Assembly (NCBI RefSeq): GCF_900099915.1 | Contig: NZ_FNDB01000002.1 | Coordinates: 163,910 to 227,909, forward strand | Reading direction: 5' to 3' | Length of the DNA: 64,000 bases | Source of the DNA: Flavobacterium omnivorum | GTDB taxonomy: Bacteria > Bacteroidota > Bacteroidia > Flavobacteriales > Flavobacteriaceae | Shown: piece by piece, positions 8,856-18,470 of the stretch | Numbering within the stretch: the first letter of the stretch is position 1 | Layout of the letters: each line of letters opens with the position of its first letter | Translations under genes and position numbers: made by a program | The notes under the pieces: generated by a model | Told to the model about the DNA's origin: nothing | Database searches by the model: none | The model's input: the letters and a program-made list of their open reading frames with translations, nothing else

Positions 8856-9887
8856 TTGACTAAAACCAACCGAAATACAGTACTTTTTATATTCCTAGCT
8901 ATCGGAATGTTTTTTTTGTTCCTAATCAACATCAGTTTAGGATCCGTTTCTATTCCTCTAAAAGAAGTTTTTAATAGCTTAACTGGGCAAAGTGCCAGCA
9001 AAGAAACCTGGGAATATATCATTATCAATTATCGTTTACCCAAAGCTATTACTGCCATTCTTGTTGGGATGGGATTATCCATTAGCGGTTTATTAATGCA
9101 AACTTTGTTTAGAAATCCACTTGCTGGACCTTACGTTCTGGGATTAAGTTCCGGTGCCAGTTTAGGTGTTGCTACAGTTATTTTGGGTGCCACCCTTTTA
9201 CCTCCATTTGTAGCTACACTTTTAGTTTCATCGTATGGAATTGTTTTGGCTTCTAGCCTTGGTAGTTTCACTGTTTTACTAGCAGTATTGGCTGTTTCTC
9301 ATCGATTACGTGATACGATGGCCATCTTAATTGTAGGACTGATGTTTGGGAGTTTAACCAGTGCAATTGTTGGAACTTTAACCTATTTTAGTACTGCTGA
9401 ACAATTACAAAAATTTACTTTTTGGTCATTGGGAAATCTAGGCAATTTATCTTGGACTTCCATTTCTCTTTTATCACTTTGTGTTGTAATTGGTCTAGTT
9501 TTAAGTTTATGCAGCATTAAACCACTAAATTCATTACTTCTAGGAGAAAATTATGCCCGAAGCTTGGGTTTAAATTATAAAAAATCACGTCTGATTATCA
9601 TTTTTGCCACCAGTATTTTAGCAGGAAGCATCACTGCTTTTGCTGGTCCAATAGCCTTTATTGGATTAGCAGTACCACATATAGCAAAGCTGGTTTTTCA
9701 AACGAGTAATCACACGATTTTATTCTGGAGTACTATACTTTTTGGGGCAGTTATCATGCTCATTTGCGACAGTATTTCGCAACTGCCAGGTAGCGATTTC
9801 ACGTTACCAATCAATGCTGTAACTTCTATTTTCGGTGCTCCAATTGTGATTTGGTTACTAATTAGGAAACGAAAAATGATGGGGTAA
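8856..9887 (+). CDS. btuC: FecCD/BtuC-family ABC transporter permease
   Basis: A 343-residue integral membrane protein with about nine to ten hydrophobic segments. It shows FecCD-family hallmarks: NYRLPKAITAILVGMGLSISG near the N-terminus, QTLFRNPLAGPYVLG, and GPIAFIGLAVPHIAK before the C-terminus. It forms the inner-membrane channel for the ligand delivered by the preceding lipoprotein. TTG at 8856 is taken as start because it begins 1 nt after the btuF stop; the next ATG would cut into the first membrane segment. It overlaps the ATPase gene by one base. Confidence 0.88.
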   Translation: MTKTNRNTVLFIFLAIGMFFLFLINISLGSVSIPLKEVFNSLTGQSASKETWEYIIINYRLPKAITAILVGMGLSISGLLMQTLFRNPLAGPYVLGLSSGASLGVATVILGATLLPPFVATLLVSSYGIVLASSLGSFTVLLAVLAVSHRLRDTMAILIVGLMFGSLTSAIVGTLTYFSTAEQLQKFTFWSLGNLGNLSWTSISLLSLCVVIGLVLSLCSIKPLNSLLLGENYARSLGLNYKKSRLIIIFATSILAGSITAFAGPIAFIGLAVPHIAKLVFQTSNHTILFWSTILFGAVIMLICDSISQLPGSDFTLPINAVTSIFGAPIVIWLLIRKRKMMG

Positions 9888-10669
9888 TGGACAATAAAAT
9901 CATCTTACAGGCGACACAAATCAGCATTGGTTATTCTGATAAAAAAAGAAATATTATTATTTCATCAGGTATTGATTTGTCTTTAGAAAAAGGAAAACTA
10001 ATTGCTTTGATTGGCGCCAATGGTATTGGGAAATCGACGCTTTTACGAACAATAACAGGGATTCAAAAAACAATTTCAGGAACTGTTTTATTAAACGGTC
10101 ACAACATTCGTGAAATAGACGCTTTGACATTGGCACAAAATCTAAGTGTGGTTCTGACCGAAAAATTGCCTCCAAGCAATTTGACAGTTTTTGAACTCAT
10201 TGCGTTGGGAAGGCAACCCTACACAAATTGGATAGGAAAATTAACTGCTGATGATATCGTAAAAGTAAATGAAGCGATGGAATTGACACAAATCAGTCAT
10301 TTAGCAGCAAAAAAGCATTACGAAATCAGCGACGGACAATTACAAAAAGTATTAGTTGCACGAGCTTTAGCTCAAGACACACCGCTTATTATTCTTGATG
10401 AACCCACAACCCATTTAGATTTACTGCACAAAGTTTCTCTCTTTAAATTGTTAAAAAAACTCACCGCCGAAACGGACAAATGCATACTTTTTTCTACTCA
10501 CGACATCGATATGGCGATACAACTAAGTGACGAAATGATCATTATGACTCCTGAAACTGTTCAACAAGATCAACCCTGTAATTTTATTTCTAAAGGGAGT
10601 TTCAATACGCTTTTCAAAGATGAAAATATCATTTTTGATGCGTCCAAAGGTAAATTTGTAATTTCTTAA
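9887..10669 (+). CDS. btuD: ABC transporter ATP-binding protein, BtuD-like
   Basis: This 260-residue ATPase powers the BtuC-type permease. The Walker A motif is GANGIGKST (residues 43-51), Walker B is LIILDEP followed by THLD, and the switch histidine is in LFSTHDID. The ABC signature reads ISDGQ (147-151) instead of LSGGQ, a Gly-to-Asp change at the third position. It overlaps the permease gene by one base and ends overlapping the convergent trmL by 4 nt. Confidence 0.88.
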   Translation: MDNKIILQATQISIGYSDKKRNIIISSGIDLSLEKGKLIALIGANGIGKSTLLRTITGIQKTISGTVLLNGHNIREIDALTLAQNLSVVLTEKLPPSNLTVFELIALGRQPYTNWIGKLTADDIVKVNEAMELTQISHLAAKKHYEISDGQLQKVLVARALAQDTPLIILDEPTTHLDLLHKVSLFKLLKKLTAETDKCILFSTHDIDMAIQLSDEMIIMTPETVQQDQPCNFISKGSFNTLFKDENIIFDASKGKFVIS

Positions 10670-11121
10670 AGCTTTAATCCTATTTGTCGTTTTGCTTCCC
10701 CAATGACAAACGCTACCGAATTTGCAATATTAAAACTCCTAATTAGCGATGACATAGGAATTGTCAGATGATTGGGGAATTCGTTTAAAACTTCTTCGCT
10801 CAAACCTTTACTTTCTTTTCCAAAAACCAACCAGTCTCCATCCTGAAAATCAGTCTCTAAATACGAATTTTTGGCATGGGAACTCATCAGGAAAACTCGC
10901 GATAAATCGGGAATTTGAGCTTTCCATTCGGTTACATTTTGATATTCAGTCACCTCTAGATGCACCCAATAATCAAGACCGGAACGTTTTAGATTTTTAT
11001 CATTAATAACAAATCCAAAAGGATGAATTAAGTGCAAACGGCTTTCGGTACCCACGCACAATCGACCAATATTTCCGGTGTTGTTTGGGATTTCAGGTTC
11101 TACTAAAACAATGTTTAACAT
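10666..11121 (-). CDS. trmL: tRNA (cytidine/uridine-34 2'-O)-methyltransferase TrmL
   Basis: A 151-residue SPOUT-class (TrmH superfamily) methyltransferase. It methylates the ribose at wobble position 34 of leucine tRNAs with S-adenosylmethionine. Family motifs: IVLVEPEIPNNTGNIGRLC at the N-terminus, LVFGKESKGL in the middle, and the knotted SAM-binding C-terminus IPMSSLIRSFNIANSVAFV. Length matches E. coli TrmL (about 157). Its last 4 nt overlap the end of the ABC ATPase gene in convergent orientation, and no terminator lies between them. Confidence 0.92.
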   Translation of the reverse strand: MLNIVLVEPEIPNNTGNIGRLCVGTESRLHLIHPFGFVINDKNLKRSGLDYWVHLEVTEYQNVTEWKAQIPDLSRVFLMSSHAKNSYLETDFQDGDWLVFGKESKGLSEEVLNEFPNHLTIPMSSLIRSFNIANSVAFVIGEAKRQIGLKL

Positions 11122-11179
11122 AGTATACTTTATTAAAAGATTGAAAAATTAAAAGATTGAAAAAATCAGATCAAATCCT

Positions 11180-11755
11180 TTAAATCTCTATTTGAAAATT
11201 TTCGACTTCAATCACCTCTCCTGCCTTCAAATCATTGAGATGCACGTTTCCTATTCGAACACGAACCAACCGCAAGGTTGGGAACCCAACCGCTGCTGTC
11301 ATTTTACGAACTTGGCGAAACTTCCCTTCATTGACCGTTATCGAAGCCCAAGAAGTTGGACCGTGACGTTCATCACGAATTTTTTTTCCTCTTGTTCCAA
11401 AAGCAGGAATTTCATTTATCAAAAAAGCAATACACGGTTTGGTGATGTATTTAGTTCCATTAAAACCTATTTCAACCCCTTTTTGTAATTGCTCGATGGC
11501 TTCTTGATGAATAATGCCATCAACTTGGACATAATATTCTTTGTCGACTTTTTTACTACGAATGATTTCGCTCATCATGCCATCCGTTGTCAGCAATAAT
11601 AATCCTTCGGAATCCTCATCAAGGCGCCCGATAGCCATCGTTCCTATTGGAAAATTATATAATTCTCCCAGCAGTTTCTTTTTTCTTTTTAATTCATAAA
11701 TAAACTGACTCAAATAGCCGTAAGGCTTATGAATAATAAAATGAGAATGAGACAT
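11180..11755 (-). CDS. rRNA pseudouridine synthase, RsuA/RluE-like without S4 domain
   Basis: A 191-residue protein with the pseudouridine synthase catalytic motif GRLDEDSEGLLLLTTDG, where the Asp is the nucleophile, and the C-terminal KFRQVRKMTAAVGFPTLRLVR segment of the RsuA/RluB/RluE/RluF family. It lacks the N-terminal S4 RNA-binding domain, as RluE (23S rRNA position 2457) does, so RluE-type activity is the best guess. It converts uridine to pseudouridine in rRNA. It lies just upstream of trmL on the same strand, which would give a small RNA-modification unit. Confidence 0.88.
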   Translation of the reverse strand: MSHSHFIIHKPYGYLSQFIYELKRKKKLLGELYNFPIGTMAIGRLDEDSEGLLLLTTDGMMSEIIRSKKVDKEYYVQVDGIIHQEAIEQLQKGVEIGFNGTKYITKPCIAFLINEIPAFGTRGKKIRDERHGPTSWASITVNEGKFRQVRKMTAAVGFPTLRLVRVRIGNVHLNDLKAGEVIEVENFQIEI

Positions 11756-11922
11756 TGTGTTGATTTATTAGTGCATGCAAAGATAGTTTTGTTTTTGTTG
11801 GATTTAAAAGTGACTGGCTACATTTATTGCGGTAAACCCAAAGCAATGTTAAATAGTTCAAACATCTAGAATTAATGACGTAATATTATAAAAAGTAAGA
11901 CTAATAATTAAACAGCAAGATC

Positions 11923-12300
11923 ATGGAAAATAATGATTTAGATTCAAAAAAGACCAATAATAAGCAGCAAATAAACGACCAAATGGTTAGCGAAAAGACG
12001 CTGAACGAAACCAATACAGTCGCGCCTAAACTGAAAGAAGAAATAGAAATCGATGGTAATGGTAATGAAAAAGTTGTTCTAAGGGCGCGCAATGTTGATG
12101 GGTCTATTGCGGCTATTCCCGAAACCGAAGATAGAACATGGAACGAAAACGAAAGTTTAAGCCGAGGCGTTTCTACAGAAAAAGAAGCAATGAAAACAGT
12201 TGAAAATGAAGACCTCAACTCGGACATTACTGCCCACAGATACCCTGCTTCAAACCCTGACAATAAGGAAGACCGAGGGAATATTAAACTGGACGAATAA
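11923..12300 (+). CDS. Hydrophilic acidic protein of unknown function
   Basis: A 125-residue protein rich in Asn, Glu, Lys and Asp with no hydrophobic segment, signal peptide or recognisable fold; it looks largely disordered. I do not recognise the family. The short stretch GNGNEKVVLRARNVDGSIAAIP is the only ordered-looking part. It is a stand-alone gene with its own terminator, and its frame and codon use look like a real Flavobacterium gene. Cytoplasmic stress-type or hydrophilin-like behaviour is possible but unsupported. Confidence 0.65.
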   Translation: MENNDLDSKKTNNKQQINDQMVSEKTLNETNTVAPKLKEEIEIDGNGNEKVVLRARNVDGSIAAIPETEDRTWNENESLSRGVSTEKEAMKTVENEDLNSDITAHRYPASNPDNKEDRGNIKLDE

Positions 12301-12319
12301 GTATTTGTTTCGTATTTTA

Positions 12320-12356
12320 AAAGCCAATAAGGACACCTTCCTTATTGGCTTTTTTT
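12320..12356 (+). terminator. Rho-independent terminator
   Basis: A 13-bp stem AAAGCCAATAAGG / CCTTATTGGCTTT (12320-12332 with 12340-12352) is followed by a T run, directly after the acidic protein gene. Confidence 0.88.
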
Positions 12357-12499
12357 GTTGTAATTAATAGCCAATCGACCAAAAAAATCGATTTAAAAAC
12401 CAATTAAAAGATTTTATTTACAATCTAAAATAGCTCAATTTATAATATTCTCTTAACGTTGTAAATATTAGTTTTACTGCTTAATTCAATTGTAAACCT

Positions 12500-15400
12500 A
12501 TGAAACACAATTACCATTTACGCAATATAATGGCTATTTTAAGTTTTTTTTATTGCCTTTCAACAACCGTTTTTGCCCAAGGAACAGCGCCCATAGCGCA
12601 AGAGTTGCCATTCGTTCAAAATTTCACCACTCTTGATGCAGCATCAGCTATATATCCTGCGGGGTTTCAGGGTTGGACCGCAAGCACAGCTCCGGGAAGT
12701 TCATTCAATACAACAGCAACATTAGTTGCGGATAGAGCCTTAGTTGCCAGTAGTACAGCTGCAACCAGTAGTGGAAATTTCCATAATTACAATGGAAAAA
12801 TTGGATTTTTAAACACCGGTTCCTTAGATCTATCGATTGGATTTGCATTCAAAACAGTGGGCAAATCAGGAATTGCAGTAGAATATGATGCGATGGTAAT
12901 TCGGAATCCTTATAATGGGACATCGAATTCTCGTATAAACGAATTAGTACTGCAATATCGAGTTGGTACAGCTGATGCATTTATTACTTTATTACCAACG
13001 GTCTATGCCAGCGGAACAATAGCACAAACGTCTGGAACAGCAGAAGTGAATAGCCAAAAAATAAAAGTAGTTTTACCATCGGAATGTGATAATAAAGAAG
13101 TAATTCAAGTCCGTTGGATTTCAAGACAAATATCTGGAGGCGGTTCTCGTCCCTCTTTTGCCATTGACAACATAAGTGTATTTAATGATGTAGCTCCGCC
13201 TGTAAATGCAGACGGATTCCCAAAAATCACTAACATCCTATCTGATGGATTTGATTTTTCGTCCAAATTAAATGAGACTGGAAAAACATATTTCGTGATC
13301 TTGCCGTCAGGAAGTGCTGCTCCAAGCGCTGCTCAGATAAAAGCAGGAACAAACGCCTCAGATGCAGCGGCATTAAAAGCAGCGGTTCTTGAAATTTCGG
13401 ATGATAACGTTGTCTATTCAAAAAACAGTACAGGATTAGCTCTAGGAACTGATTATGTTGTCTATTCAATCTCCGAAGATGCCATTGGCAACATTCAAGG
13501 GGAAAGCAACAAACTAGACGTCACTACTTCTAGCGTTGTCGTTCCTTCTCTGTCAACTACTAAAACTGCCTTAGATTTTAGTTTTGTAGAGCAAAACTTC
13601 AGCTCAATTGCATTAAGTTACCAACTTCAAGCGCTTAATCTTAGTGGAGCAGTTACGCTTTCCGCGTCCCAAAACTTTACCATTTCTAAAAATGAGACTT
13701 CTGGCTTTCAATCAACATTGGTTTTTGCTGCAGAAGATTTCAATACGGGAACAACACCTTTAGTTTATGTCAAATTTACACCTACTGCAACCGGCCTTTT
13801 TTCAGGACAAATCACTCATGAATCAAACGGAGCTTCTACTAAAGCAGTCGCGGTGTCAGGAACAGGAATTAATCCTTACATCCAAGATTTTAATAATGCA
13901 AATGTTCTAACAAACAGTGGTTGGACGGAATATAGCGTAGCCGGCGACAAGATTAAGTGGGTGAGCACCACGACACGTTTTAACAGTTCACCTGCTGCGG
14001 TACAAATAAATGGATATTCCGAAACAGGAGCCAGCAAAGATTGGTTAATTTCTCCTAATTTACGTTTAGTTACATTTGACAAATTCCCATTGTTATCTTT
14101 CTATTCTCGCAAATTTTTCTCTGGTACACCGCTAAAACTAATGATTTCTTTAGATTATGATGGTAAAAGCAACCCAGAAACAGCAACTTGGACTCCCTTA
14201 GAAGGCGATTTTCCTATCACTACAGGAACCTTTAAACAGTCGCAATACATCAATTTAGAAGCTTATAAATCTGATCATACTTTTATAGCTTGGGTTTACG
14301 AAACTACAAATTCTGGTGGAACGGATACTGCTGAGTGGACCGTTGATGATGTAAAAATCACGAACGAAACAACATTTCTAGCCTCAGATCCTACTTTGAA
14401 TTTTGGAGAAGTAGCGCCAAATACAGCTTCAGCAAGCCAGTCTTTTATTTTCATGGCAGGCGGTTACGGCGATATCACGGTAACGGCTCCTGCTGACTAC
14501 CAATTATCTGTTGACAACAGTAATTTTCAATCCAATTTAGTGATTTCAGCTACTGATGGAGTTGCAGGAAAAATAATTTATGCTCGTTTTTTCCCTTCTT
14601 CCAAAGCATTGAGTATTTCGGGCCATTTGACAGTTGTTGGAACAGGATTGAACCAAGAAATAGGTCTTTTAAATGGATCTTCATTACCGAAAACAGAAAC
14701 CTTTGATATTGTTACGTACAATTTAGAATTTTTTGGAAGCAATGTAATTGGCTCAACAGGAACTGAGTTTGGTCCAACAGACGACGCATTGCAGATTGAA
14801 AATGCAGCGAAAGTCATGAATACTTTAAATGCTGACGTTTATGCCGTTCAAGAGGTTTCGGACGATGCCGCACTGGATCTTTTAATCCAAAAAATAAGTA
14901 TCAACGGAAAAACTTTTGACAAAGTAATTTCTCCAGCTTGGTCCTACTCCTTTAATGCTCCTGAAGCTGACTTCCCCGCTCAAAAATTAGTTGTAATTTA
15001 TAACACGCAAACAACAACAGTAAAAAAGTCACGAGTGATGTTCAGTAAACTTTTTGATGAAATTCGTGCCGGAAGCAAAACTTTACCCAATTATCCTGGA
15101 GGTGTGAGCGCGAGTTTCTTCTCTTCAGGCCGTTTACCTTATATGGTCGAAATGGAAACAAATATAGGCGGAGTAAAGAAAGATCTAAAAATTATTAACA
15201 TCCATGCTAGAGCCAACAGCGGTAGTGATATAGCAAGGTACAACATGAGAAAATATGATGTTGAACTATTGAAAGACAGTTTAGATGTTAATTACCCAGA
15301 TGCAAATTTGATAATTTTAGGAGATTTTAATGATGATGTTGATGCATCCGTTATTGCAGGAAACCCTTCATCGTACCAGAAAATGGTGGAAGACAATTTA

Positions 15401-15913
15401 CGCTACAATCCTCTAACTTTAGAAATTAGCAAAGCAGGAGCCTTTACTTACTTGTCCTCTGGAGGTTTCTTAGATCATATTATCATATCAAACGAGTTAA
15501 CTAAGGATTATGTACTCAATTCAACTTTAGTTTATGACCCTCGTTTAGACGTAGCAAACTATGTCAATACTACTTCTGATCATGGTCCAGTTATCGCGCG
15601 ATTTGAGTTAAAAGCAGATATAACTTTAGCTATCAATGACTTGATTACAGCAAAAGGATTGTCTGTAATGACCTATCCAAATCCAGCTTCAGAATCATTC
15701 AATATTGTGATTAATTCAGAAAACGGACAAGACTTAAGTCTAAACATTTATGATATTCTTGGAAGAGCAATGGGAGCTTCAAAACAATTAAAAGGCTCAA
15801 TTGGTGAAAACACTACAAAAATAAATAGTGCTAAATTACCTGCAGGGATTTATATATACACCCTTTCCAGTGGAAACAAGGTTGTCTTTAAAGGAAAAAT
15901 AGTAAAAAAATAA
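12500..15913 (+). CDS. Secreted endonuclease/exonuclease/phosphatase-domain protein with T9SS sorting domain
   Basis: 1137 residues. A signal peptide (about 1-27, ending TVFAQG) is followed by N-terminal beta-rich modules (about 30-455), a choice-of-anchor-J-like jelly roll (about 459-622) and another beta domain (about 628-733). An endonuclease/exonuclease/phosphatase domain (about 733-1037) has YNLEFFG, VQEVSD, ILGDFNDD and a terminal TSDHGPV. The C-terminal T9SS type A sorting domain (about 1056-1137) has YPNPASESF and PAGIYIYTLSSG. It is exported through the Por system to the surface or medium, where it probably degrades DNA or phosphoesters; the substrate is inferred. A monocistronic terminator follows. 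Confidence 0.88.
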   Translation: MKHNYHLRNIMAILSFFYCLSTTVFAQGTAPIAQELPFVQNFTTLDAASAIYPAGFQGWTASTAPGSSFNTTATLVADRALVASSTAATSSGNFHNYNGKIGFLNTGSLDLSIGFAFKTVGKSGIAVEYDAMVIRNPYNGTSNSRINELVLQYRVGTADAFITLLPTVYASGTIAQTSGTAEVNSQKIKVVLPSECDNKEVIQVRWISRQISGGGSRPSFAIDNISVFNDVAPPVNADGFPKITNILSDGFDFSSKLNETGKTYFVILPSGSAAPSAAQIKAGTNASDAAALKAAVLEISDDNVVYSKNSTGLALGTDYVVYSISEDAIGNIQGESNKLDVTTSSVVVPSLSTTKTALDFSFVEQNFSSIALSYQLQALNLSGAVTLSASQNFTISKNETSGFQSTLVFAAEDFNTGTTPLVYVKFTPTATGLFSGQITHESNGASTKAVAVSGTGINPYIQDFNNANVLTNSGWTEYSVAGDKIKWVSTTTRFNSSPAAVQINGYSETGASKDWLISPNLRLVTFDKFPLLSFYSRKFFSGTPLKLMISLDYDGKSNPETATWTPLEGDFPITTGTFKQSQYINLEAYKSDHTFIAWVYETTNSGGTDTAEWTVDDVKITNETTFLASDPTLNFGEVAPNTASASQSFIFMAGGYGDITVTAPADYQLSVDNSNFQSNLVISATDGVAGKIIYARFFPSSKALSISGHLTVVGTGLNQEIGLLNGSSLPKTETFDIVTYNLEFFGSNVIGSTGTEFGPTDDALQIENAAKVMNTLNADVYAVQEVSDDAALDLLIQKISINGKTFDKVISPAWSYSFNAPEADFPAQKLVVIYNTQTTTVKKSRVMFSKLFDEIRAGSKTLPNYPGGVSASFFSSGRLPYMVEMETNIGGVKKDLKIINIHARANSGSDIARYNMRKYDVELLKDSLDVNYPDANLIILGDFNDDVDASVIAGNPSSYQKMVEDNLRYNPLTLEISKAGAFTYLSSGGFLDHIIISNELTKDYVLNSTLVYDPRLDVANYVNTTSDHGPVIARFELKADITLAINDLITAKGLSVMTYPNPASESFNIVINSENGQDLSLNIYDILGRAMGASKQLKGSIGENTTKINSAKLPAGIYIYTLSSGNKVVFKGKIVKK

Positions 15914-15934
15914 AATCCCTTTTTCTACATTCCA

Positions 15935-15975
15935 AAAGCCAGATTTTTTCATTGAAATCTGGCTTTTTTTTCTAA
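15935..15975 (+). terminator. Rho-independent terminator
   Basis: A 12-bp stem AAAGCCAGATTT / AAATCTGGCTTT (15935-15946 with 15955-15966) with an 8-nt loop and a long T run ends the secreted nuclease gene. The rest of the gap to 16177 shows nothing further. Confidence 0.9.
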
Positions 15976-16177
15976 AATAGTTTAAGATAACTCCCTGCTC
16001 AAATAAAAACAACTACTAGATAGCTATCAAAAAAGGAGACTCTTAGGTATAAAACTACCCTAAAGAATCCTATTTTTTCAAAATACAAACACTTCAAAAA
16101 CTTATACTAGAATTTTGATTTCTCAAAAGAAACTAGAAATCTTTTGTTTATTTTTACATTGTTACAAAAAAAAAATT

Positions 16178-17548
16178 ATGTCAAATACGCTTCCCTTTTT
16201 ACTGATTTTCATCGTTGCTCTTGGTATTGGAGTTTATATTGGAAAACTTCTATTTGTTACCAGATTCCAGTTGGAAAAAAGTAGCTTGGAAGAAAAATTA
16301 ATTACTTTAAATGCTCAATTCAACCAACAGAGAGAGCACTTAATGATTGATAAAATGGGTTTTGAAAAACAATTAGAAGCCCAAATCGTTTCTAAAGAAC
16401 TTATCCGAACTGAAAAAGACAGTTTAGCAATTCAACTTAGTAAAAAAGAAGTAGATTTCGAAAATCTCTGGGAGCGCAACAAAGAACAAAAAGAAGAAGT
16501 TGAAAAACTACAGGAAAAATTTACCATTGAATTTGAGAACTTAGCCAACAAAATATTGGAGGAAAAATCGAATAAATTTACCGAACAGAACAAAGAAAAC
16601 ATGAAAAATATCTTGACTCCATTGCAAGATAAAATTCAATTGTTTGAAAAAAAGGTAGAAGACACACATAAAGAAAGCATTGATTATCATGCCGCCTTAC
16701 GCCAACAAATTCTGGGATTACGAGAAATGAATATCCAAATGAGTAAGGAAACCATCAACTTGACTAAAGCCCTCAAAGGCGACAGCAAGATGCAGGGAAA
16801 TTGGGGCGAACTGATACTAGAACGCGTTTTAGAGAAATCAGGATTGGAAAAAGGCCGCGAATACGAAGTGCAACAAGCCTTCACCGCTCAAGACGGAAAT
16901 CGCGTTTTTCCTGATGTTGTCATTAACTTGCCGGATGGAAAAAAGATGATTGTCGATTCAAAAGTTTCGCTAACCGCTTATGAAAAATACATCAATGAAG
17001 AAGATGATACTTTGAAAATTGGCTATCTAAAAGAACATGTCCTTTCCATTAAGCGCCATGTTGAGCAGCTGGGCGCAAAAAATTATCAAGATTTGTACCA
17101 AATAGAAAGTCCTGATTTTGTATTGTTATTCATCCCCATTGAGCCCGCATTTGCTATGGCCCTAAATGAAGATACCAGTTTGTACAATAAAGCATTCGAA
17201 AAAAATATTGTTATTGTAACTCCCGCCACATTATTAGCTACCTTACGAACGATTGATAGCATGTGGACGAATCAAAAACAACAGGAAAATGCTCTAGAAA
17301 TAGCGCTTCAAGCAGGAGCATTGTATGATAAATTTGAAGGTTTTGTAGGCGACTTGATCAAAATTGGCAAAAAAATAGACGAGAGTAAAACAGAATACAG
17401 CAGCGCCATGAACAAACTTGTGGAAGGAAAAGGAAACCTAATTGTAAGTGTCGAAAAATTAAAAAAAATGGGAGCAAAAGCAAAAAAAGCACTTCCCGAA
17501 AACATAGTAAACTTAGCCGATAAAGACGAAAATCAATTTCTAAATTAA
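16178..17548 (+). CDS. rmuC: DNA recombination protein RmuC
   Basis: Start set at the ATG at 16178 (456 residues); an upstream TTG at 16115 would add 21 unlikely residues. An N-terminal membrane anchor (about 1-22) is followed by a long coiled coil (about 30-190) and the RmuC nuclease-like domain (about 200-370), with MQGNWGELILERVLEKSGL, VFPDVVINLPDGK and IVDSKVSLTAYE. RmuC proteins are PD-(D/E)XK-fold relatives thought to limit rearrangement at inverted repeats. It is followed closely by a small membrane protein and a thioesterase. Confidence 0.92.
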   Translation: MSNTLPFLLIFIVALGIGVYIGKLLFVTRFQLEKSSLEEKLITLNAQFNQQREHLMIDKMGFEKQLEAQIVSKELIRTEKDSLAIQLSKKEVDFENLWERNKEQKEEVEKLQEKFTIEFENLANKILEEKSNKFTEQNKENMKNILTPLQDKIQLFEKKVEDTHKESIDYHAALRQQILGLREMNIQMSKETINLTKALKGDSKMQGNWGELILERVLEKSGLEKGREYEVQQAFTAQDGNRVFPDVVINLPDGKKMIVDSKVSLTAYEKYINEEDDTLKIGYLKEHVLSIKRHVEQLGAKNYQDLYQIESPDFVLLFIPIEPAFAMALNEDTSLYNKAFEKNIVIVTPATLLATLRTIDSMWTNQKQQENALEIALQAGALYDKFEGFVGDLIKIGKKIDESKTEYSSAMNKLVEGKGNLIVSVEKLKKMGAKAKKALPENIVNLADKDENQFLN

Positions 17549-17555
17549 ATAAAAA

Positions 17556-17921
17556 ATGAGAAAATTTTTAATGATTACCACCGCAATACTAGTACTATTT
17601 AGCTTAGGTTATTTTACTTTTTTATACAACGCAACTTACAGTGAAGGTGTTCGTTCAGGGGAATTAATCAAGGTAAGTAACAAAGGAGTTGCTTTCAAAA
17701 CATGGGAAGGAGAAATTAGTCAAGGAATTTCTGGCGCACAAATATTTTCTTTTTCAGTAATGGATAGCGAAGAAAAAGTAATCTCAGATTTAAAAGAAAT
17801 GGAGGGTCAATATGTTCAGGTAAAATATGTAGAACGGTACCGAACATTTCCATGGTGGGGCGACACGCGCTATTTTATTACAGACGTCAAAAAAGTAAAT
17901 TCTCCTTTTAAAATAAAATAG
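17556..17921 (+). CDS. Small single-pass membrane protein, unknown function
   Basis: A 121-residue protein with one N-terminal membrane segment (about 5-26) and a beta-rich soluble domain containing GELIKVSNKGVAFKTWEGE and PWWGDTRYFITDVKK. Homologues in Bacteroidota databases are, as I recall, often mislabelled 6-phosphogluconate dehydrogenase; there is no such domain here. It lies 7 nt after rmuC and abuts the thioesterase gene, so the three are probably cotranscribed. Confidence 0.75.
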   Translation: MRKFLMITTAILVLFSLGYFTFLYNATYSEGVRSGELIKVSNKGVAFKTWEGEISQGISGAQIFSFSVMDSEEKVISDLKEMEGQYVQVKYVERYRTFPWWGDTRYFITDVKKVNSPFKIK

Positions 17922-18470
17922 ATGAATCGGACCTTTAAAACTGTGGCCTCCTCAGACATTAGTATTTCAGAATTGATGTTGCCCAATTACACCAACTTTA
18001 GTGGTAAGATTCATGGAGGATATATTTTATCTTTAATGGATCAAATTGCATTTGCCTGCGCTTCAAAATTCTCAGGTAATTATTGTGTTACCGCCTCGGT
18101 AGACACTGTAAATTTTCTAAAACCGATTGAAGTGGGCGAACTCGTGAAGATGAAAGCCAGCGTAAACTATGTGGGTAAAAGCTCGATGATTATAGGAATT
18201 CGTGTAGAGGCCGAAAACATCCAAACCGGAATAATCAAACATTGTAATTCCTCTTATTTTACAATGGTTGCCAAAGACAGCGCGGGCAAGAGCGCATTAG
18301 TACCCGGTTTAATCCTTTCCAACAACAATGATGTACGCCGTTTTTATAACTGCATTAAACAAATATCCCTAAAAAAAGAAAAAGACCTTCATGAGGAAGA
18401 ATTCGATTATACATCTAAAGAATCACTAGAAAATTTAAAAAATTACAACATAAAGTTGGAATTCTTATAA
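17922..18470 (+). CDS. Acyl-CoA thioesterase (hotdog fold)
   Basis: A 182-residue single-hotdog thioesterase of the YciA/acyl-CoA hydrolase type. The characteristic segments are NYTNFSGKIHGGYILSLMDQ, with the active-site region around the catalytic Asp, and SVDTVNFLKPIEVGE. It hydrolyses acyl-CoA to free acid and CoA in the cytoplasm. It begins immediately after the preceding stop codon, third in the rmuC unit. Confidence 0.88.
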   Translation: MNRTFKTVASSDISISELMLPNYTNFSGKIHGGYILSLMDQIAFACASKFSGNYCVTASVDTVNFLKPIEVGELVKMKASVNYVGKSSMIIGIRVEAENIQTGIIKHCNSSYFTMVAKDSAGKSALVPGLILSNNNDVRRFYNCIKQISLKKEKDLHEEEFDYTSKESLENLKNYNIKLEFL

